From Aphelidium insulamus (Eukaryota > Aphelidiomycota > Aphelidea > Aphelidiaceae): a DNA stretch of 64,000 bases. The notes under the pieces are model-generated. The model was not told where the DNA came from and made no database searches. It saw nothing but the letters and a program-made list of their open reading frames with translations. The position numbers and the translations under genes were made by a program. Position 1 is the first letter of the stretch, and every line of letters begins with the position of its first letter. The stretch spans positions 48,641 to 112,640 of the forward strand of contig JAZDSV010000043.1 of NCBI GenBank assembly GCA_036784855.1. The letters are read 5' to 3'. This document shows positions 43,190-56,959 of this stretch, piece by piece.

Positions 43190-46100
43190 ATGCCGCCGTT
43201 CAAGGCCGTGGCGATTCCCGCGGAGCTGGACCGCGCCGCGCATGCTTCGTCATCGTTCTTCTGTGCTGTCGATGCTGCTGCTGCTGCTGCTGATGCTGCT
43301 GCCCCGCAGCACTCACATGCAGTGTCCACTGCACCTGCGGCAGGCCATGATGGCATTGGCGACCGCACGGCGCATCAGCAGCAGGCCGGCTGGTTGTCGG
43401 TGCCGCCCGCTGAATGCCGCGTCCACTGGCACACTGGCGGCGATCGACAGGTGGTTGTGCAGGCAGAGGGCGGAGAATTAACACGCAACCGCCCGCCGCC
43501 GCCGCCGCCAACTCACCATCACATTTGCCGTGCCACTCGTTGCCGGGTCTGTGCATGTCTGGGCACTACCGTCGGTGATGCCGTCGCTGCACCAAGTGGC
43601 CGTGATGGCGTGCGACCGAGACGGCACCATATTCCAGGTGCAAGTGCCGGTGCTGGTTGGCGCAAGTGTCGGCGACGGCGAGGTTAACAACAATGGCGAC
43701 GAGTGGCGCGTCAAGAGGCGCTGGTGGCAGTGCAGTCCACTGCTGGCGGCGCGTCCAGTCGCGGCACACTTCTTTGCCTCGGCCAGGTGCGCCGTTGTGG
43801 CCACGGCAGATGGTCGGTGCTGTGCGGTGGCGCTTCGACGCAACACTGCCGGCCGCTCGGCCTCGCCGCCGCAACTCTGCTGGCTTCCACAGGGCGCCTC
43901 CATGCTGGACCGGCTGTGGCGAGGGCTGCGATGGACCACTGCTGACGATGCATCCAATGTTTCGACTTCTGCTGGTTCTACTGCTGATGCTACTGCGGCG
44001 GCGGTGACTACTTCGAGTGGCACTACTTCAGATGTGCCGCAGAGTCGCCTGTGCAGTGTGCCGTTGGACAGTTCCCGCTGGCTGGTGTTTGGGACGGCGG
44101 GGAGGCGCGCCAATGCTGCCACGCTGACTGTGTGGTGTGTGGGCGGAGCGTCCAGCGACGCGGCTGCATCAACTGCCGCTGACACCATCACGGCAATCTG
44201 TCTGCGCGTAGAATCTCTTTCGTCAGACATCTCGGTCCACGGACACAACGCGCTGGCTGTGTCGGCGGCAATAATCACTGCTCGCAATGCCGACAGCCAG
44301 ACGAATTTTGTGGTGGCGGTGCACTGCGGTAACGGCCGCTTCCTGGTCTATTCCGGCACAGCGGCGCTTGGGGAGACTGGCGTGGACGGCGCCGTGACGG
44401 AATGGACTGCGGGGCGTGTTGTGGCCTTGGACTTTGCAAATAGCTGGCTGCTGTGCGATCTGGCCGTGACGGAGAAGCGGGAGTTGTACACGCTGTGGCG
44501 CTGTGGCAATGCTCTGCGCGGCACCAACAACAACAAGCAGCCGGGGTGGTCCTTGAGGCGCACTGAGCTGGCTGGCGGCACGCTGCGCACTTCCACCGCC
44601 TTGTTGATGGAACAAGAAGAAGCTGGCGGAGATCTGGTATACTCTGCGCCGCCATGTAGTCTTTGTGTTTCAGCGTCGGGTGTCAGTGTGCTGGCAGTGG
44701 GCGGCGGCGAGTTTCGACATCGATGGATGGTGGCAGAGTGCAGTGGCGCTGATTTGCTGGCAGCTCACTTGGACGGCCGCGCTGATGGACGGCGATTACT
44801 GGCCGCCTGCGCCAAGTCGAATGCAATTAATGTCGGCACTGAATCGGCGTTGACCGTGGCCGAAGTGGCGCGGACACTGGCTGCTGCGGCATGCGCAGAT
44901 GGCGACGCCATGGATGCGGCGGTGCAAAAGTTGCGTTCACTGGCCGTGTACAATTCGGCCGCTGCGGATCTGGACGGCGCTGTGGCGGATTTCTGCGCCG
45001 ACATGTGGCCGACAGATGGGGCCGACATGGGCCGGATCGTCGCCTCCACTCCCAATTTGTGTGCCGCGGTGACACGTGTCTGCGCCACACTTACTCTTTC
45101 CGTGGTAGCGGATATCAAGGCATCCACTTCTCAAGGACAAGAGCCATCTCGTGACGCCTTGGCCGCCCTGCTTCAAGTCTGCCGGCAACAGGTCCGATGG
45201 ACAGGCGCAGTGTTTATGGTCGCATGTGCAGCTAGGCACTTTGGCGGTGGCCATGTCCCATCGCTCCACTTTCACTCGCTGTTCAAACAGTGGCGGCGCT
45301 CAAGCTTGCTGGGTGCCGTGGCACAATTGATACTTCTTCGTGATAGCCAACAAGTGTCGAACGAACAGTCCACACTGTCGGCGCTGTCTGATTTGATGCG
45401 ACAGTTCAACGTGCCACTACCATCTGGAACGGCAGTGTCTGGCACAGCGTTATCTAACTGGGCAGCCGCAATCTGCCGACGTTTTATCGAGAGCTCTGAT
45501 GGTGACAAAACTGCTTCCGCCGACCAGCTACACGATGACAACCACGTTGAAGTTTCCTTGTGCAAAGCGGCCGTTTCATATGCGCTCCTGGATTCATCGA
45601 TGGGCATTGATGGCGTGCAATGGCATTACATCGAACTAGCACTCTGTTCAATAAGAAAATCTGCCTGGGCGCTGCACTTGTGGGGCCTGTTTTACCTGCG
45701 TCGGGAGCATCGTGTCCAGAAGAGCGCCGCGTGCTTTGTGCGTCTGGGCACTTCAATCGGTATGAAGGTGTCATTTCGATTAATCGACTTATTCTCTTAT
45801 GATAATGCTAACATATACGTGGCAGTAAAATTGAGCGCAGACGACAGCAACAAGCCTGAATTATTAGCGCAGCTGCCAGCCATGCCGGCCTTGCAACAAT
45901 TTGGTACCTGCACGGCGTATTATCTGTGGGTGGCCGAAATATTTGATGAGGCCAAACATCCCGTGCAGGCGCGGCACTTTTGCCAGCTTGCCCGCATATC
46001 TTGTACCTATGAGCAGCCTGTAAGTGTATACTGTCAAGTGTAAACTATTACTCATCTTCGACGTAGGGCAACGAATCCGCCCATGACACTATATCCACAC

Positions 46101-47014
46101 GAGAATTTCTGCTGAACTCGAAGCTGGAGAATTTCACAGAGGCTTTCACTGGTTTGTTGGCGCTGCGCTCTGCAGAAAAGTACACGAAAGCTATCTATTC
46201 AATATGCATCGGCAGTAATTAACGTCCGTAGACGCGAGTTGTGCATGCGCATGCTGGTCGATTCCATGTGTCAGTCGAAGCAGTACCGTCAGCTGCTGGC
46301 ACTGCCGCTTCGTGGCCGCCTCCAGCAAGTATTCTTGGAGTGTCTGGCATTCAAGGCGCGACATCAGAGCGTGCCGGTGCGCGATGCCAACTTTTTCAAA
46401 ATCAACTTTTCCCTGCATTGTGCACGCGGTGATCGCTCTCAGGGTAAGTTTGTTTGTGAGATACGTGATACTTGACATTTGTCAGCCGCTTCATGGCTGC
46501 TGCTTTATTGCGAAAAATTGGAACGAGCTCTGGCTGCCAGTGACAGAGATTTGTATGCCAAACGTAGCGAAAAGGTTGGGGAGACGTTGGCCGAGTGCGC
46601 CAAGATGTACCTGGCCGCTATCAATTGTTTGCGACTGCTGCCAGACGGCGATGCGTGGACCTATTTGGCCAGCGATGCGAGCAGCGGCACAGAGACAGCT
46701 GCAGCCGAAATCAAAGTTGTCACGCTGAAGGAGCTCCAGCAGCGATATATCCTGTGTCTGGCCCAGTTGAAGCTTATGAAACATGTTCCTGAACTGGAGG
46801 ATCGCGGTATGCTAAATGCCCATCAGTGTAGTATGTTTGTTGATCAATGCGCGCAGTGAGCCGACTGAGCTGCCAAGAGGCAGTGTCACTCTGTCTCAAT
46901 GCGAGTCAGTTTGAGCTGGCGGTGAACATTGTGGAGCTGTTTTCCATGGACTGGGGCGTGTTTGACGGCGTGTTGCGGCAATACGGTGCCCACATTTGTC
47001 GCGCTGTTGTGTGA
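43190..47014 (+). CDS. NUP160: Nucleoporin NUP160 (Nup120-like)
   Basis: NUP160 is a Y-complex scaffold subunit of the nuclear pore. The N-terminal half reads as a degenerate beta-propeller (SRWLVFGTAGRRANAATLTV, FVVAVHCGNGRFLVYSG, NSWLLCDLAVTEKRELYTL). The C-terminal helical part gives the identification: ELCMRMLVDSMCQSKQYRQL, YLAAINCLRLLPDGDAW, VTLKELQQRYILCLAQLKL, CQEAVSLCLNASQFELAV. These match NUP160 segments in order, such as its YLAALNCLRL. Introns near 46022, 46157, 46446 and 46807 are GT-AG. The first 100 residues and the rest meet in different frames at a (GCC)n tract (43491-43509) with no usable acceptor, probably a length error or variant. The protein ends earlier than vertebrate NUP160. 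Confidence 0.88.
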
Positions 47015-47200
47015 TGTAATAATATACAGGCCCTTAAAGATTTGTCTGTGTCGTGCAATTGTGTTTACCATGTCGGTACTCTAACTTCATAGTCGTAATT
47101 AAGCTGCACTATGTATGGTATATTCAACTAGCACCGAATATTGTGTTTGCACTTTGATCACATGCGCGCCGCGGGACACACACGGCCACTTGTTGCGCAT

Positions 47201-47631
47201 TTAGTAGTCGTCACGACGGCCACCACGATCACCACCACGGTCACCGCCACGGTCGCCACCGCGAGAATAGCCACCGCTCTGGTAGCCACCGTCACGGCTG
47301 CCACCGTAGCCGCCACCGCCACCACCGTTGTAGCCGCCACGCGAGCCACCACCGCCGCCACCCTGGCGCTCACCGGCACGGTCCACACGGATGCGGCGAC
47401 CTGTCAATATGAGGGGGGATAAAAATATGACAAAAAATAATAATAAATATTACCGTCCAAGTCCTGGTCGTTCATGGCCGAGATGGCCTCGGACGCGGCG
47501 TTCTCGTCGGCAAAGGTCACGAATCCAAAGCCACGGCTGCGGCCAGTCTCACGGTCCTTGATCACGACAGCGTCTTCAATCTGACCATACTTTTCTGCAC
47601 TCGAGCGCACCCCATCAGAGGCCGCACACAA

Positions 47632-47665
<34 letters not shown>

Positions 47666-47787
47666 TAGTGAATGCGCGCGCGCAAACGCCAAATACAATA
47701 ACGGTGAGACAACTAACCGAACGCGGAGCGCAGAGAAAAGTCGTCAGTGGCCCAGGCCAGACCACCAATAAACAATTTGACGGGCAT
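47201..47787 (-). CDS. Glycine-rich RNA-binding protein (one RRM)
   Basis: A small hnRNP/cold-inducible type protein. The ATG at 47787 opens an RRM: VKLFIGGLAWATDDFSL (RNP2), then RGFGFVTFADENAASEA (RNP1), then LDGRRIRVDRAGERQGG. The C-terminal part is Gly/Arg/Tyr-rich with RGG-type units (GGYSRGGDRGGDRGG), typical for RNA binding and condensate formation. Two GT-AG introns: the first, between SAF and KYG, contains a (CT)n/(GA)n run at 47633-47661. Glycine-rich RNA-binding proteins of this layout occur across eukaryotes, so a specific orthologue cannot be named. Confidence 0.9.
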
Positions 47788-48031
47788 AGTAGAGGAGAGA
47801 GGCGAGTGGGGACACGGAGGAGAGGAACGGGGAGAGCAACTTACGGACAAGTCGCTTGAAAGAAAGCAGTGGCGGCGCGCGGTCGGCGCTTTTGGCGAAA
47901 ATATTTTCCCACCAATCACGTGCAAGCTGCCAGGGTTAAGGTCGGTCGATCATTCTGCCGATTGTTCGCGGCTTGCGCATGTGCCTTGTCAGTATTAACT
48001 GTGCATTGATAATTCCGCCTTCGAGCCATCG

Positions 48032-48903
48032 ATGACAGCAACGGCCACCAGCAAGAGGGCTCCCCGGTCGGGACGAGGTGGTCGTGGTAGAGGCGCGTCT
48101 TCGACAGCTGCATCATCCGCGGCCAGTTCACGCTCTGCCACTCCGGCACGCAGCGGCGCCGTGTCACCCACGACCGGCCGTAGTCCGGGTCGCTCTACTG
48201 CGTCACGCGCGCAAGATACTGGCACCGCGGCAACACTGGCTGCGGCGGCCAAGGAAATTATGGCGTCAACGTCAGGTGCTAATGCCACCGGTCAACCTGA
48301 TGAAAAGGGGGTGACTGGCAGTGAACGAGCTGCCGAGAATGGCGACACCGCGGCAGCACCCGCGCAAGAAGATGCCGAGGAAGCAGAAGAGGGCGAGGAG
48401 TGGGCAAGTAGTACCATCTACACTATTAGCCATTCATATACTAATCGTTCGACAGGACCCGGAATATGAAAACTTTATGCGCGACAAGCACGCGGAGAAG
48501 ATGGTGGCAATGCGGGAACTGTTGGATGTCATGACACCAGACCAGCTGCGTCGGTACGAAGTGTATCGGAGCGCAGCATTTCCCAAGGGTGCTATAAAAA
48601 AGGTGTGTGCATTATTACACGCATATTTGGCTAGCAATATTTAACGTCCAGATTGTGGGTCAGGTTCTGGGCCAGGCAGTGCCAGAGAAATTGTCGGTGG
48701 TGGTGGGCGGTGTGGCCAAACTGTTTGTAGGAGAACTGGTGGAAGCGGCGCGCGATGCAATGGAAGCTATGGACCCAGAGGAGGCAGCGACGGGCGCCCC
48801 GATTCGTCCGCGTCACCTGCGAGAGGCCAATCGACGCATGCGGCAATCAGATGCGCAGAGGAGTGCCGGTGCACTACAGTTTGGCTGTTGTGGCGGCCTG
48901 TAG
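48032..48903 (+). CDS. TAF11: TFIID subunit TAF11
   Basis: TAF11 pairs with TAF13 through a histone-like fold inside the general transcription factor TFIID. After an Ala/Arg/Ser-rich disordered N-terminus, the C-terminal domain reads LLDVMTPDQLRRYEVYRSAA, FPKGAIKKIVGQVLGQAV, VVVGGVAKLFVGELVEAARD, IRPRHLREANRRMRQ. It is collinear with human TAF11 (YEMYRRSAFPKAAIKRL, GISKVFVGEVVEEA, PKHMREAVRRL). Intron 48404-48455 has a GCAAGT donor and ends in ACAG; only this gives EEWDPEYENF. The second intron (after AIKK) is GT-AG. The gene is divergent from the glycine-rich RNA-binding protein gene. Confidence 0.93.
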
Positions 48904-48958
48904 ACGCAACGTAGACAATAACTGGTGGCCAAAAAAATAATTAATCGGTCATCAGGCT

Positions 48959-49828
48959 TTATTGCGCGTCGGTGCTGTTCACAATGAGATGACGCAGGGC
49001 GGCCACAACATTTCCCGCCGTGCTGGACAATGCCCGCTCCGCCACGGCATTCGATACAAACATTTCCCGTGCCTATTATGTTTGTGTTCAATATAATTAT
49101 GCATTCAGTTTGAATATCTACAGTCCACGAAAGATTACAGTGCACAGTCACATTCAATGCAAAGCGAGAAGACAACAGAGATACAAAAACAGATGGCGCT
49201 TATTAGAGGCACTGGCACTGCACAACAGCATGCACACATTCATACAGTGATCTTCACATGGAAACATCATAAGGAACATCTTTGTGTAAATAGATGCTAA
49301 CGGCATAATAAGAGTTATTTACTCACACTACTCACAGCATAATATACATAAGGACAATTAAGCAACATATGTTACATCAATCGCTTGAAGCAAGCACGCA
49401 TATACGTGCATATTTAATATTCATGTGTGCCAGATATGTACAAATAGCTTGAAGCGACACATACTCAGATGTATAACAGCAAGACATACCACGAGGGCCA
49501 CGTCGTCGGGAGAGAGTTTTACGGGCACCGGCTCTAAACCTTGCATCATAGATCCTTCCTGATGTTGCTTCTGCTGCTTGTCACTACTGCCACCAGCACC
49601 ACCAGTGCCTGCGGAAGATTGCGCCGCGGTTGTGGCAGTACTCGCACCCATAAATGCCGCGGCTGAGGTCATTGCCTGTGAGAGCTTGGCCGCGTCCACT
49701 TCCGTCTCCTCCGCATACCCAGTCAGCGTCTCAATATCTTTACGCGCCTGTCCACTGTGGCTGTGGTCTGGCGGCGGCGGCGGGGTCTGCGGCGACGCCA
49801 TGGACGCCGTGTCGAGCGCGTTTGCCAT
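48959..49828 (-). CDS. HYPK: HYPK-like UBA-domain protein (NatA cofactor)
   Basis: HYPK binds and regulates the N-terminal acetyltransferase NatA on the ribosome. The 150-residue product begins at the ATG at 49828; its first part has a short helix (TGYAEETEVDAAKLSQAM) between low-complexity stretches. The C-terminal UBA is split by an intron and reads VKLSPDDVALVAREMFVSN then AVAERALSSTAGNVVAALRH, aligning with human HYPK (KEDLELIMTEMEISRAAAER...MGNVVEAL). The intron at 49073-49489 is 417 nt, several times longer than others here, and GT-AG. The start codon lies only 46 bp from that of CBP20 on the other strand. Confidence 0.85.
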
Positions 49829-49874
49829 ACTTAAGAATATATATAAATCCAACTCAACGAACTAATAAAGAACC
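49829..49874. promoter_or_regulatory. 46-bp divergent promoter of HYPK and CBP20
   Basis: Two divergent start codons are separated by 46 bp of AT-rich sequence (TTAAGAATATATATAAATCC). This is too short for separate promoters, so transcription start sites must be shared or lie within the opposite 5' leader. A TATATATAAA run sits in the middle. Confidence 0.55.
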
Positions 49875-50845
49875 ATGGCAAGCTTTGCGCCGTCGTTGGC
49901 CGCGTTTTCCGCGTACCGTGACCGCCACTACCAGGCACGTACACGTGTGCATAGACATTGTGTATTGTGTAGGCAGCCAACTGACATGCATGCATACCGT
50001 AGGGAACGGATGAAGAGTACGCGGCGGACATGGAGCGCTCGTGCACACTCTACTGCGGCAACCTCTCATTCTACACCACGGAGGAGCAGCTGTACGAGGT
50101 GTTTAGCCAGTGCGGCGAGATTAAGCGCATAATTATGGGACTGGACCGGCACAAGAGGAAGCCGTGCGGTTTCTGCTTCGTCGAGTGCGTCTACTCCGAT
50201 ATATAATGGCTCACTCTCTATGTATATGCATTAAGTAAAATGTAGGTTCTACCGACGCTCGGACGCCACAGACTGCATGAAGTATGTCAGCGGGACAAAG
50301 GTGGATGACCGGCTAATTCGGACGGACCTGGATCCCGGCTTTGTCGAGGGCAGGCAGTTTGGACGCGGCCGGTCCGGCGGTCAAGTAAGTTTGCGTATGT
50401 GGGTGTAATGACTATTTGATGTGAAAAATTATAGGTGCGCGATGAAGTGCGCGAGGACTACGACGCCGGGCGTGGAGGCTATGGAGTTCGTGCTCGTGGT
50501 GGCGCGTATGACGATATGCTGGCACCGGAAGGCGGACAACAGTACGGCGGTGGCGATTCCAATGGATTCCATGCCAGTGTATTTAGTCGCTGTACGTCAA
50601 TATTATATTATATTATATATGGATATATTGTATTATATGTGTGTCTGTGTGTAGTTATGCACGCATGTTATGTGTGAGTGTGCATATTAAATACTTGTGC
50701 AGTGGGCGGAGGAAACAAGAGACGCCAGGATGACGACGACGACGATGACGCCGACGGCACCAGTGATAGCGCGTACCGAGAACTGGCACCCGGCGAGCGG
50801 CGCGTGTTCCGCGGCGGACGGAGAATCATCGTGCGCACAGAGTAA
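49875..50845 (+). CDS. NCBP2: Nuclear cap-binding protein subunit 2 (CBP20)
   Basis: CBP20 binds the m7G cap of nascent transcripts together with CBP80. The spliced protein reads [93 protein letters not shown] and [19 protein letters not shown], a near-complete match to NCBP2 including the cap-contacting aromatic residues (HYQ, LYCGNL). Intron 49935-50002 has a GCACGT donor and is required to join HYQ to GTDEEY; a GT inside it would lead to a stop. The other three introns are GT-AG. The C-terminus is Gly/Asp-rich with a run of Asp and ends RRIIVRTE. Confidence 0.95.
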
Positions 50846-50896
50846 ATAACAGTAATCTGTGCAATAAACAGCATTCGTCAATACATATTTACATCC

Positions 50897-53294
<2,398 letters not shown>

Positions 53295-53349
53295 TATATT
53301 AAATATTATTAAAAAGTTAATACCCCATCTAGATGTATGTATGTGTATT

Positions 53350-54801
53350 TTACAAGTTCAGCTTGTGCCGAACCCAGTCGACAGCCAAGGCCAGCATGTC
53401 GTCATGCGTGTCGACGCTGTCTGATGTGGTCGCCGACAACGGCTTCCGTACGGGAACCAAAAAATCTAGCGGCGAGACAACGCCATTCAGCCACGCCACG
53501 GGCACCTCGGTGGCGGCATTTGCATTGAGCACGCGGTACACGGTCATATTTCGGACAGTCAGCGGAACCTCGGCGCCCTCGCTGTACAGCTGATACAGAC
53601 GGCCCAGGGTTGCGGGCACATCAGGCCTGTCCATCCATAGAACTGCCTCCACGCGCACATGGCCAGTCTTGTCATCTCCGGGGAGGTACGGCCTGCTCGG
53701 GGCGAGCGTGATATTAAACAGATGTGCTGAGGCAAAGTGCACGCCCTCAAACACAATGTCAACGCGGATTGCAATCAGATGCGGCAGTGTCGACACCGGA
53801 CCAACATTGTTGAATGAGACGGCCAGCGAGTCTCCGGAGAGCAGATGGGCCAGTTGCGGCACGGCCCACGATGACAGCGACGGCTCCACCGTCACGTTCA
53901 GCGCGTCCAAATTGAACTTTGCGCGTGATGAGCCTGACAGATAAGTATATATATATATATATATATATATATGCAAAGATAATATACAGTACGCACCGGC
54001 ATCCAGCGCACCCAGAGAGCAGAGCGGAACGGCGTTCCAGGAAAAGGGGAGCCACCCGCCACGCAGATCCATTGATGGGGCAGAGCGCAGTTTGAACCGG
54101 GTGCCGCCCAGTGCTTTCCCGTCCAGCCCAGCCTTCAACTGCGCCACCATCCGTGCAGCAGCGGCACCACCGTCATAGAAAATGAGACGAGATTCAAAGT
54201 CCAGTGCCGTGATAGAAACAGATTCGGGCGGGGCAGCCAACACCTCGAACGGGGGCACGGCCATCTCGCCCACAGCCACCCACTGTTCCTGCGGACCAGT
54301 CAACTGTGACTGCGACTGCTGCTCTACATCCAGCTGCAGAAAGTGCAGCGACCACACGGTGCTGCCAACACGCAGCGACTGCACCCCTAGCCACGTGTGT
54401 GTCCAGCGGGGCAACTGCGCGTCCAGCGTGGCGCCCACACGGACACGCGCCCCGTCGTCGGTCACGTCAATCAGCTGCAGACTGTCGACGCGTGGCGGTG
54501 GCGATTCCGCGACCAATTTCTGCACGTACGCCGGCAGCAGATGATGCGCCAACGCCACACCACTGAGTGCCAGCGCGAGTATCAACAACAGACTTATGGT
54601 GAATGTTCGCGTGCATCGGTGGGTGTTGGTCTTGTGCGACGCCACGGTCGGCGTGACCGGGGTGCTGTGGCTAACCGTAGTTGATTGTATTAACGGCGCT
54701 GTCTCGTCATTCAGTTGCGCGCCGTCAATGCCTTCATCAGCAGCAACATCGGCAGCTGTAGATACGTCGGCACCAGTGGCGCTGTCCTCACGGTCCGCCA
54801 T
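53350..54801 (-). CDS. Single-pass membrane protein, LEA2/DUF3712-like
   Basis: The ATG at 54801 starts an acidic cytosolic N-terminus, followed by one signal-anchor helix (TISLLLILALALSGVALAH preceded by RCTRTF) and a large lumenal or extracellular part with beta-rich repeats: LQLIDVTDDGARVRVGATLD, VSITALDFESRLIFYD, LDALNVTVEPSLSSW, HLFNITLAPSRPYLPG, VRNMTVYRVLNANAATEV. NxT/NxS sites fit glycosylation. This layout resembles fungal DUF3712/LEA2-type vacuolar membrane proteins; the assignment is tentative. One GT-AG intron near 53939-53997 contains a long (AT)n run. It lies tail to tail with the MYST gene, 55 bp apart. Confidence 0.65.
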   Translation of the reverse strand: MADREDSATGADVSTAADVAADEGIDGAQLNDETAPLIQSTTVSHSTPVTPTVASHKTNTHRCTRTFTISLLLILALALSGVALAHHLLPAYVQKLVAESPPPRVDSLQLIDVTDDGARVRVGATLDAQLPRWTHTWLGVQSLRVGSTVWSLHFLQLDVEQQSQSQLTGPQEQWVAVGEMAVPPFEVLAAPPESVSITALDFESRLIFYDGGAAAARMVAQLKAGLDGKALGGTRFKLRSAPSMDLRGGWLPFSWNAVPLCSLGALDAGAYCILSLHIYIYIYIYTYLSGSSRAKFNLDALNVTVEPSLSSWAVPQLAHLLSGDSLAVSFNNVGPVSTLPHLIAIRVDIVFEGVHFASAHLFNITLAPSRPYLPGDDKTGHVRVEAVLWMDRPDVPATLGRLYQLYSEGAEVPLTVRNMTVYRVLNANAATEVPVAWLNGVVSPLDFLVPVRKPLSATTSDSVDTHDDMLALAVDWVRHKLNL

Positions 54802-55323
54802 GTTTGCACGAACAGCTGCGGCCTGGAACTGGACGTGTCACTCGGCATTGTAAACAGCCAGTCAATCACGGTTCACGAGTCTATTTGCGGCAACACTCTG
54901 GTGTGGCTGTGATATACATATAATATAATATATATACCGTATATATACGTATATATACGTATATGTAGATGGATGCTATACGTCGTCATATACAGATACT
55001 TAGCGATTAAGAATCATCTCGATACTATATGGTACCCTTTCATACATATATATTTACACGTACACTGCCTGCTTATTATAGACCCATGTATTATATATAT
55101 GTAGGCGGCGACACCATTAATGTGCAATGCATTAATGTATATAATGACAGTATTGCAAACTATGTACACAGAGTACTGCAGAGTCTCGCTCTGTATTGAT
55201 TCAACAACAATACACATACCTCTGACACGTTGTGTGCTGTATGTATGTATGTATGTGCTGTACGGTGTCAGAAGTATTCTCGTTACAGCACAAACATACA
55301 GCACACAACAAGTACATAGCGTC
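54802..55323. other. AT-rich intergenic DNA
   Basis: It contains ATATATACGTATATATACGT repeats (54930-54965) and TGTATGTATGTATGTA (55240-55255). No coding frame is supported. It separates the DUF3712-like gene and PEX11, which are divergent. Confidence 0.5.
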
Positions 55324-56088
55324 ATGTCTACCGCCGCCGTTGGTCCAGCGGTGGACAAGGCCGTGCGACTGACCACGTCGGTTAGTGGCCTGGACAAGGC
55401 GATGCGGCTCACGGTGTACGGGGTGCGGCTGCTACTGGCCACAATGCCCGTTGCCGATGGGAGCCGGCAGCGTCTCCAGCGCCTGATCGACCCGCTGATG
55501 GCCACGCGGGTGTGCATGCGGCTGCTGGGTGTTGTGCCGGTTGTGCGGCACTTGCAGTGCCGTGTGCTGCACCGACTGGCGGTAAAGCGTCATGCACTCT
55601 CGGACAGTGACACCAGGGACACGGTGCAGACGGCGGCACTCCTAGTCTACTACCTGGCCGAGATGGCGTACTTTCTACACGCAAACCAGGTGCTGCCCGT
55701 CAGTGCCGCACCTGGACTGGCAGTGTCTACGGTGGCTGGGGCGACGGACAAGTTGTCTCTGCAGTCGCTGCTGACTGCCGCAAGTTTGGATCGCGCGTAC
55801 AAGTGGAGCCGGGTAAGTTGTCGGGCGTGGGCGCTGTGGCTGCTACTGGATGCCGTGGACTGTGCACAGCAGCTTGGCTACGGCCGCGGTGGTGGTGACA
55901 ATGTTGACGGCGAAAAGGACAAGGATCGCCACCGTAATGCTCAGTGGCGCATGGCCGGGCTGCTGTGCGACCTCCCGCTCGCAGTACACTGGTCCCTGGA
56001 GTCGTACCCGCTGCCAGAGTGGCTGGTGGCCGCCCTTGGGCTGACCTCGGCTGTATGTGCCACACGCCAGCAGTGGCGGTCGCTGTGA
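55324..56088 (+). CDS. PEX11: Peroxin 11-family peroxisome membrane protein
   Basis: PEX11 proteins elongate and divide peroxisomes. The 254-residue intronless frame starts at 55324. It has the family opening (VDKAVRLTTSVSGLDKAMRL, TVYGVRLLLATMPVADG), basic amphipathic helices (RLQRLIDPLMATRVCMRLLG), a central segment ending in WALWLLLDAVDCAQQLGY, and a C-terminal hydrophobic region (MAGLLCDLPLAVHWSLESY). Gene length and layout fit PEX11. Sequence conservation in this family is low, so the call rests on the N-terminal region and overall architecture. It lies just upstream of UBL3 on the same strand. Confidence 0.75.
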   Translation: MSTAAVGPAVDKAVRLTTSVSGLDKAMRLTVYGVRLLLATMPVADGSRQRLQRLIDPLMATRVCMRLLGVVPVVRHLQCRVLHRLAVKRHALSDSDTRDTVQTAALLVYYLAEMAYFLHANQVLPVSAAPGLAVSTVAGATDKLSLQSLLTAASLDRAYKWSRVSCRAWALWLLLDAVDCAQQLGYGRGGGDNVDGEKDKDRHRNAQWRMAGLLCDLPLAVHWSLESYPLPEWLVAALGLTSAVCATRQQWRSL

Positions 56089-56206
56089 CGGTGCGGTTGA
56101 GTTCGTTGTAATAATAAAGCGCTTGGAATCGTTGTGCTTTTGTTCTTTATCATTTCGGCGCAACTGCACACACGCACCGACACACACACACACACACACT
56201 GCTCAC

Positions 56207-56845
56207 ATGACGGCGACACCCACGTCTGCCACACCCATGGTGCCGGCTAAGGGGTTGAATGCGGCCGTGGAGAGCACCGTTCCGTCGCCGGATCCTGCGG
56301 CTGAAACACCGACAGCAGAATCGGCGGCGGCTCCCACTCCGGCTGGTATTGCGGTGCCGGCGGACAAGGTCGGCTTGCGGCTTCTGCTCACCAACGGCGT
56401 CAAGACAGATTTCGTGGTGGATGCTACGGTGCCCGTAGCGTCCATTCGGCAGCAAGTTTACAGCAACTGGCCCGCCGGTATGTGCTTGATAATATATATG
56501 TATGTTACTCGCTTTATATATTCACACTCCGCCGCAGAGCTCGGCATGGCCGACACTATAACTTCGGCCGAGTCTGTACGCCTGGTATATCACGGCCGCT
56601 TCCTTGACGATTCAGTTACCATGGAGTGCAAGTGCCAGTTCTTGAGGTGTAATATTGATCTGACATCAAATCTGTGCAGCACTCAAACTACCACGGGGAC
56701 AGTTTACCACGGTACATCTGGTGCCAAAGCCTAGTGAATCTGCAAAGCATGGTATGCTGCTACATACTTTATGGTTATTAATCTCATGGTGGACGTTCAT
56801 GCAGCATCTGGGAGCCGGAGTCAATGCAAGTGCATCTGCTGCTAG
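56207..56845 (+). CDS. UBL3: Membrane-anchored ubiquitin-fold protein (UBL3/MUB)
   Basis: UBL3 is a ubiquitin-like protein attached to membranes by a C-terminal lipid and involved in sorting to extracellular vesicles. After a 55-residue Ala/Pro/Thr-rich N-terminus, the fold reads VGLRLLLTNGVKTDFVVD, VASIRQQVYSNWPAELG, SVRLVYHGRFLDDSVTM, LKLPRGQFTTVHLVPKP, matching UBL3 (LRLIYQGRFLHGNVTL, MHLVARE). Intron 56628-56679 has a GCAAGT donor; GT-AG introns precede and follow it. The last intron (donor within GGTATGCTG, acceptor CATGCAG) gives the end SGSRSQCKCICC and the stop at 56845: a Cys-rich tail fit for prenylation or palmitoylation, although not a standard CAAX. Confidence 0.85.
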
Positions 56846-56959
56846 TAGTACTGTATTCTGTTCATTTGAATGTCTGCACACATCGTTAATAAATATGCTT
56901 CATCAAGAATATTGTATCTACATTTTGAAGTCTTCTGGTGCCAATCCTTAAATTAGTAG

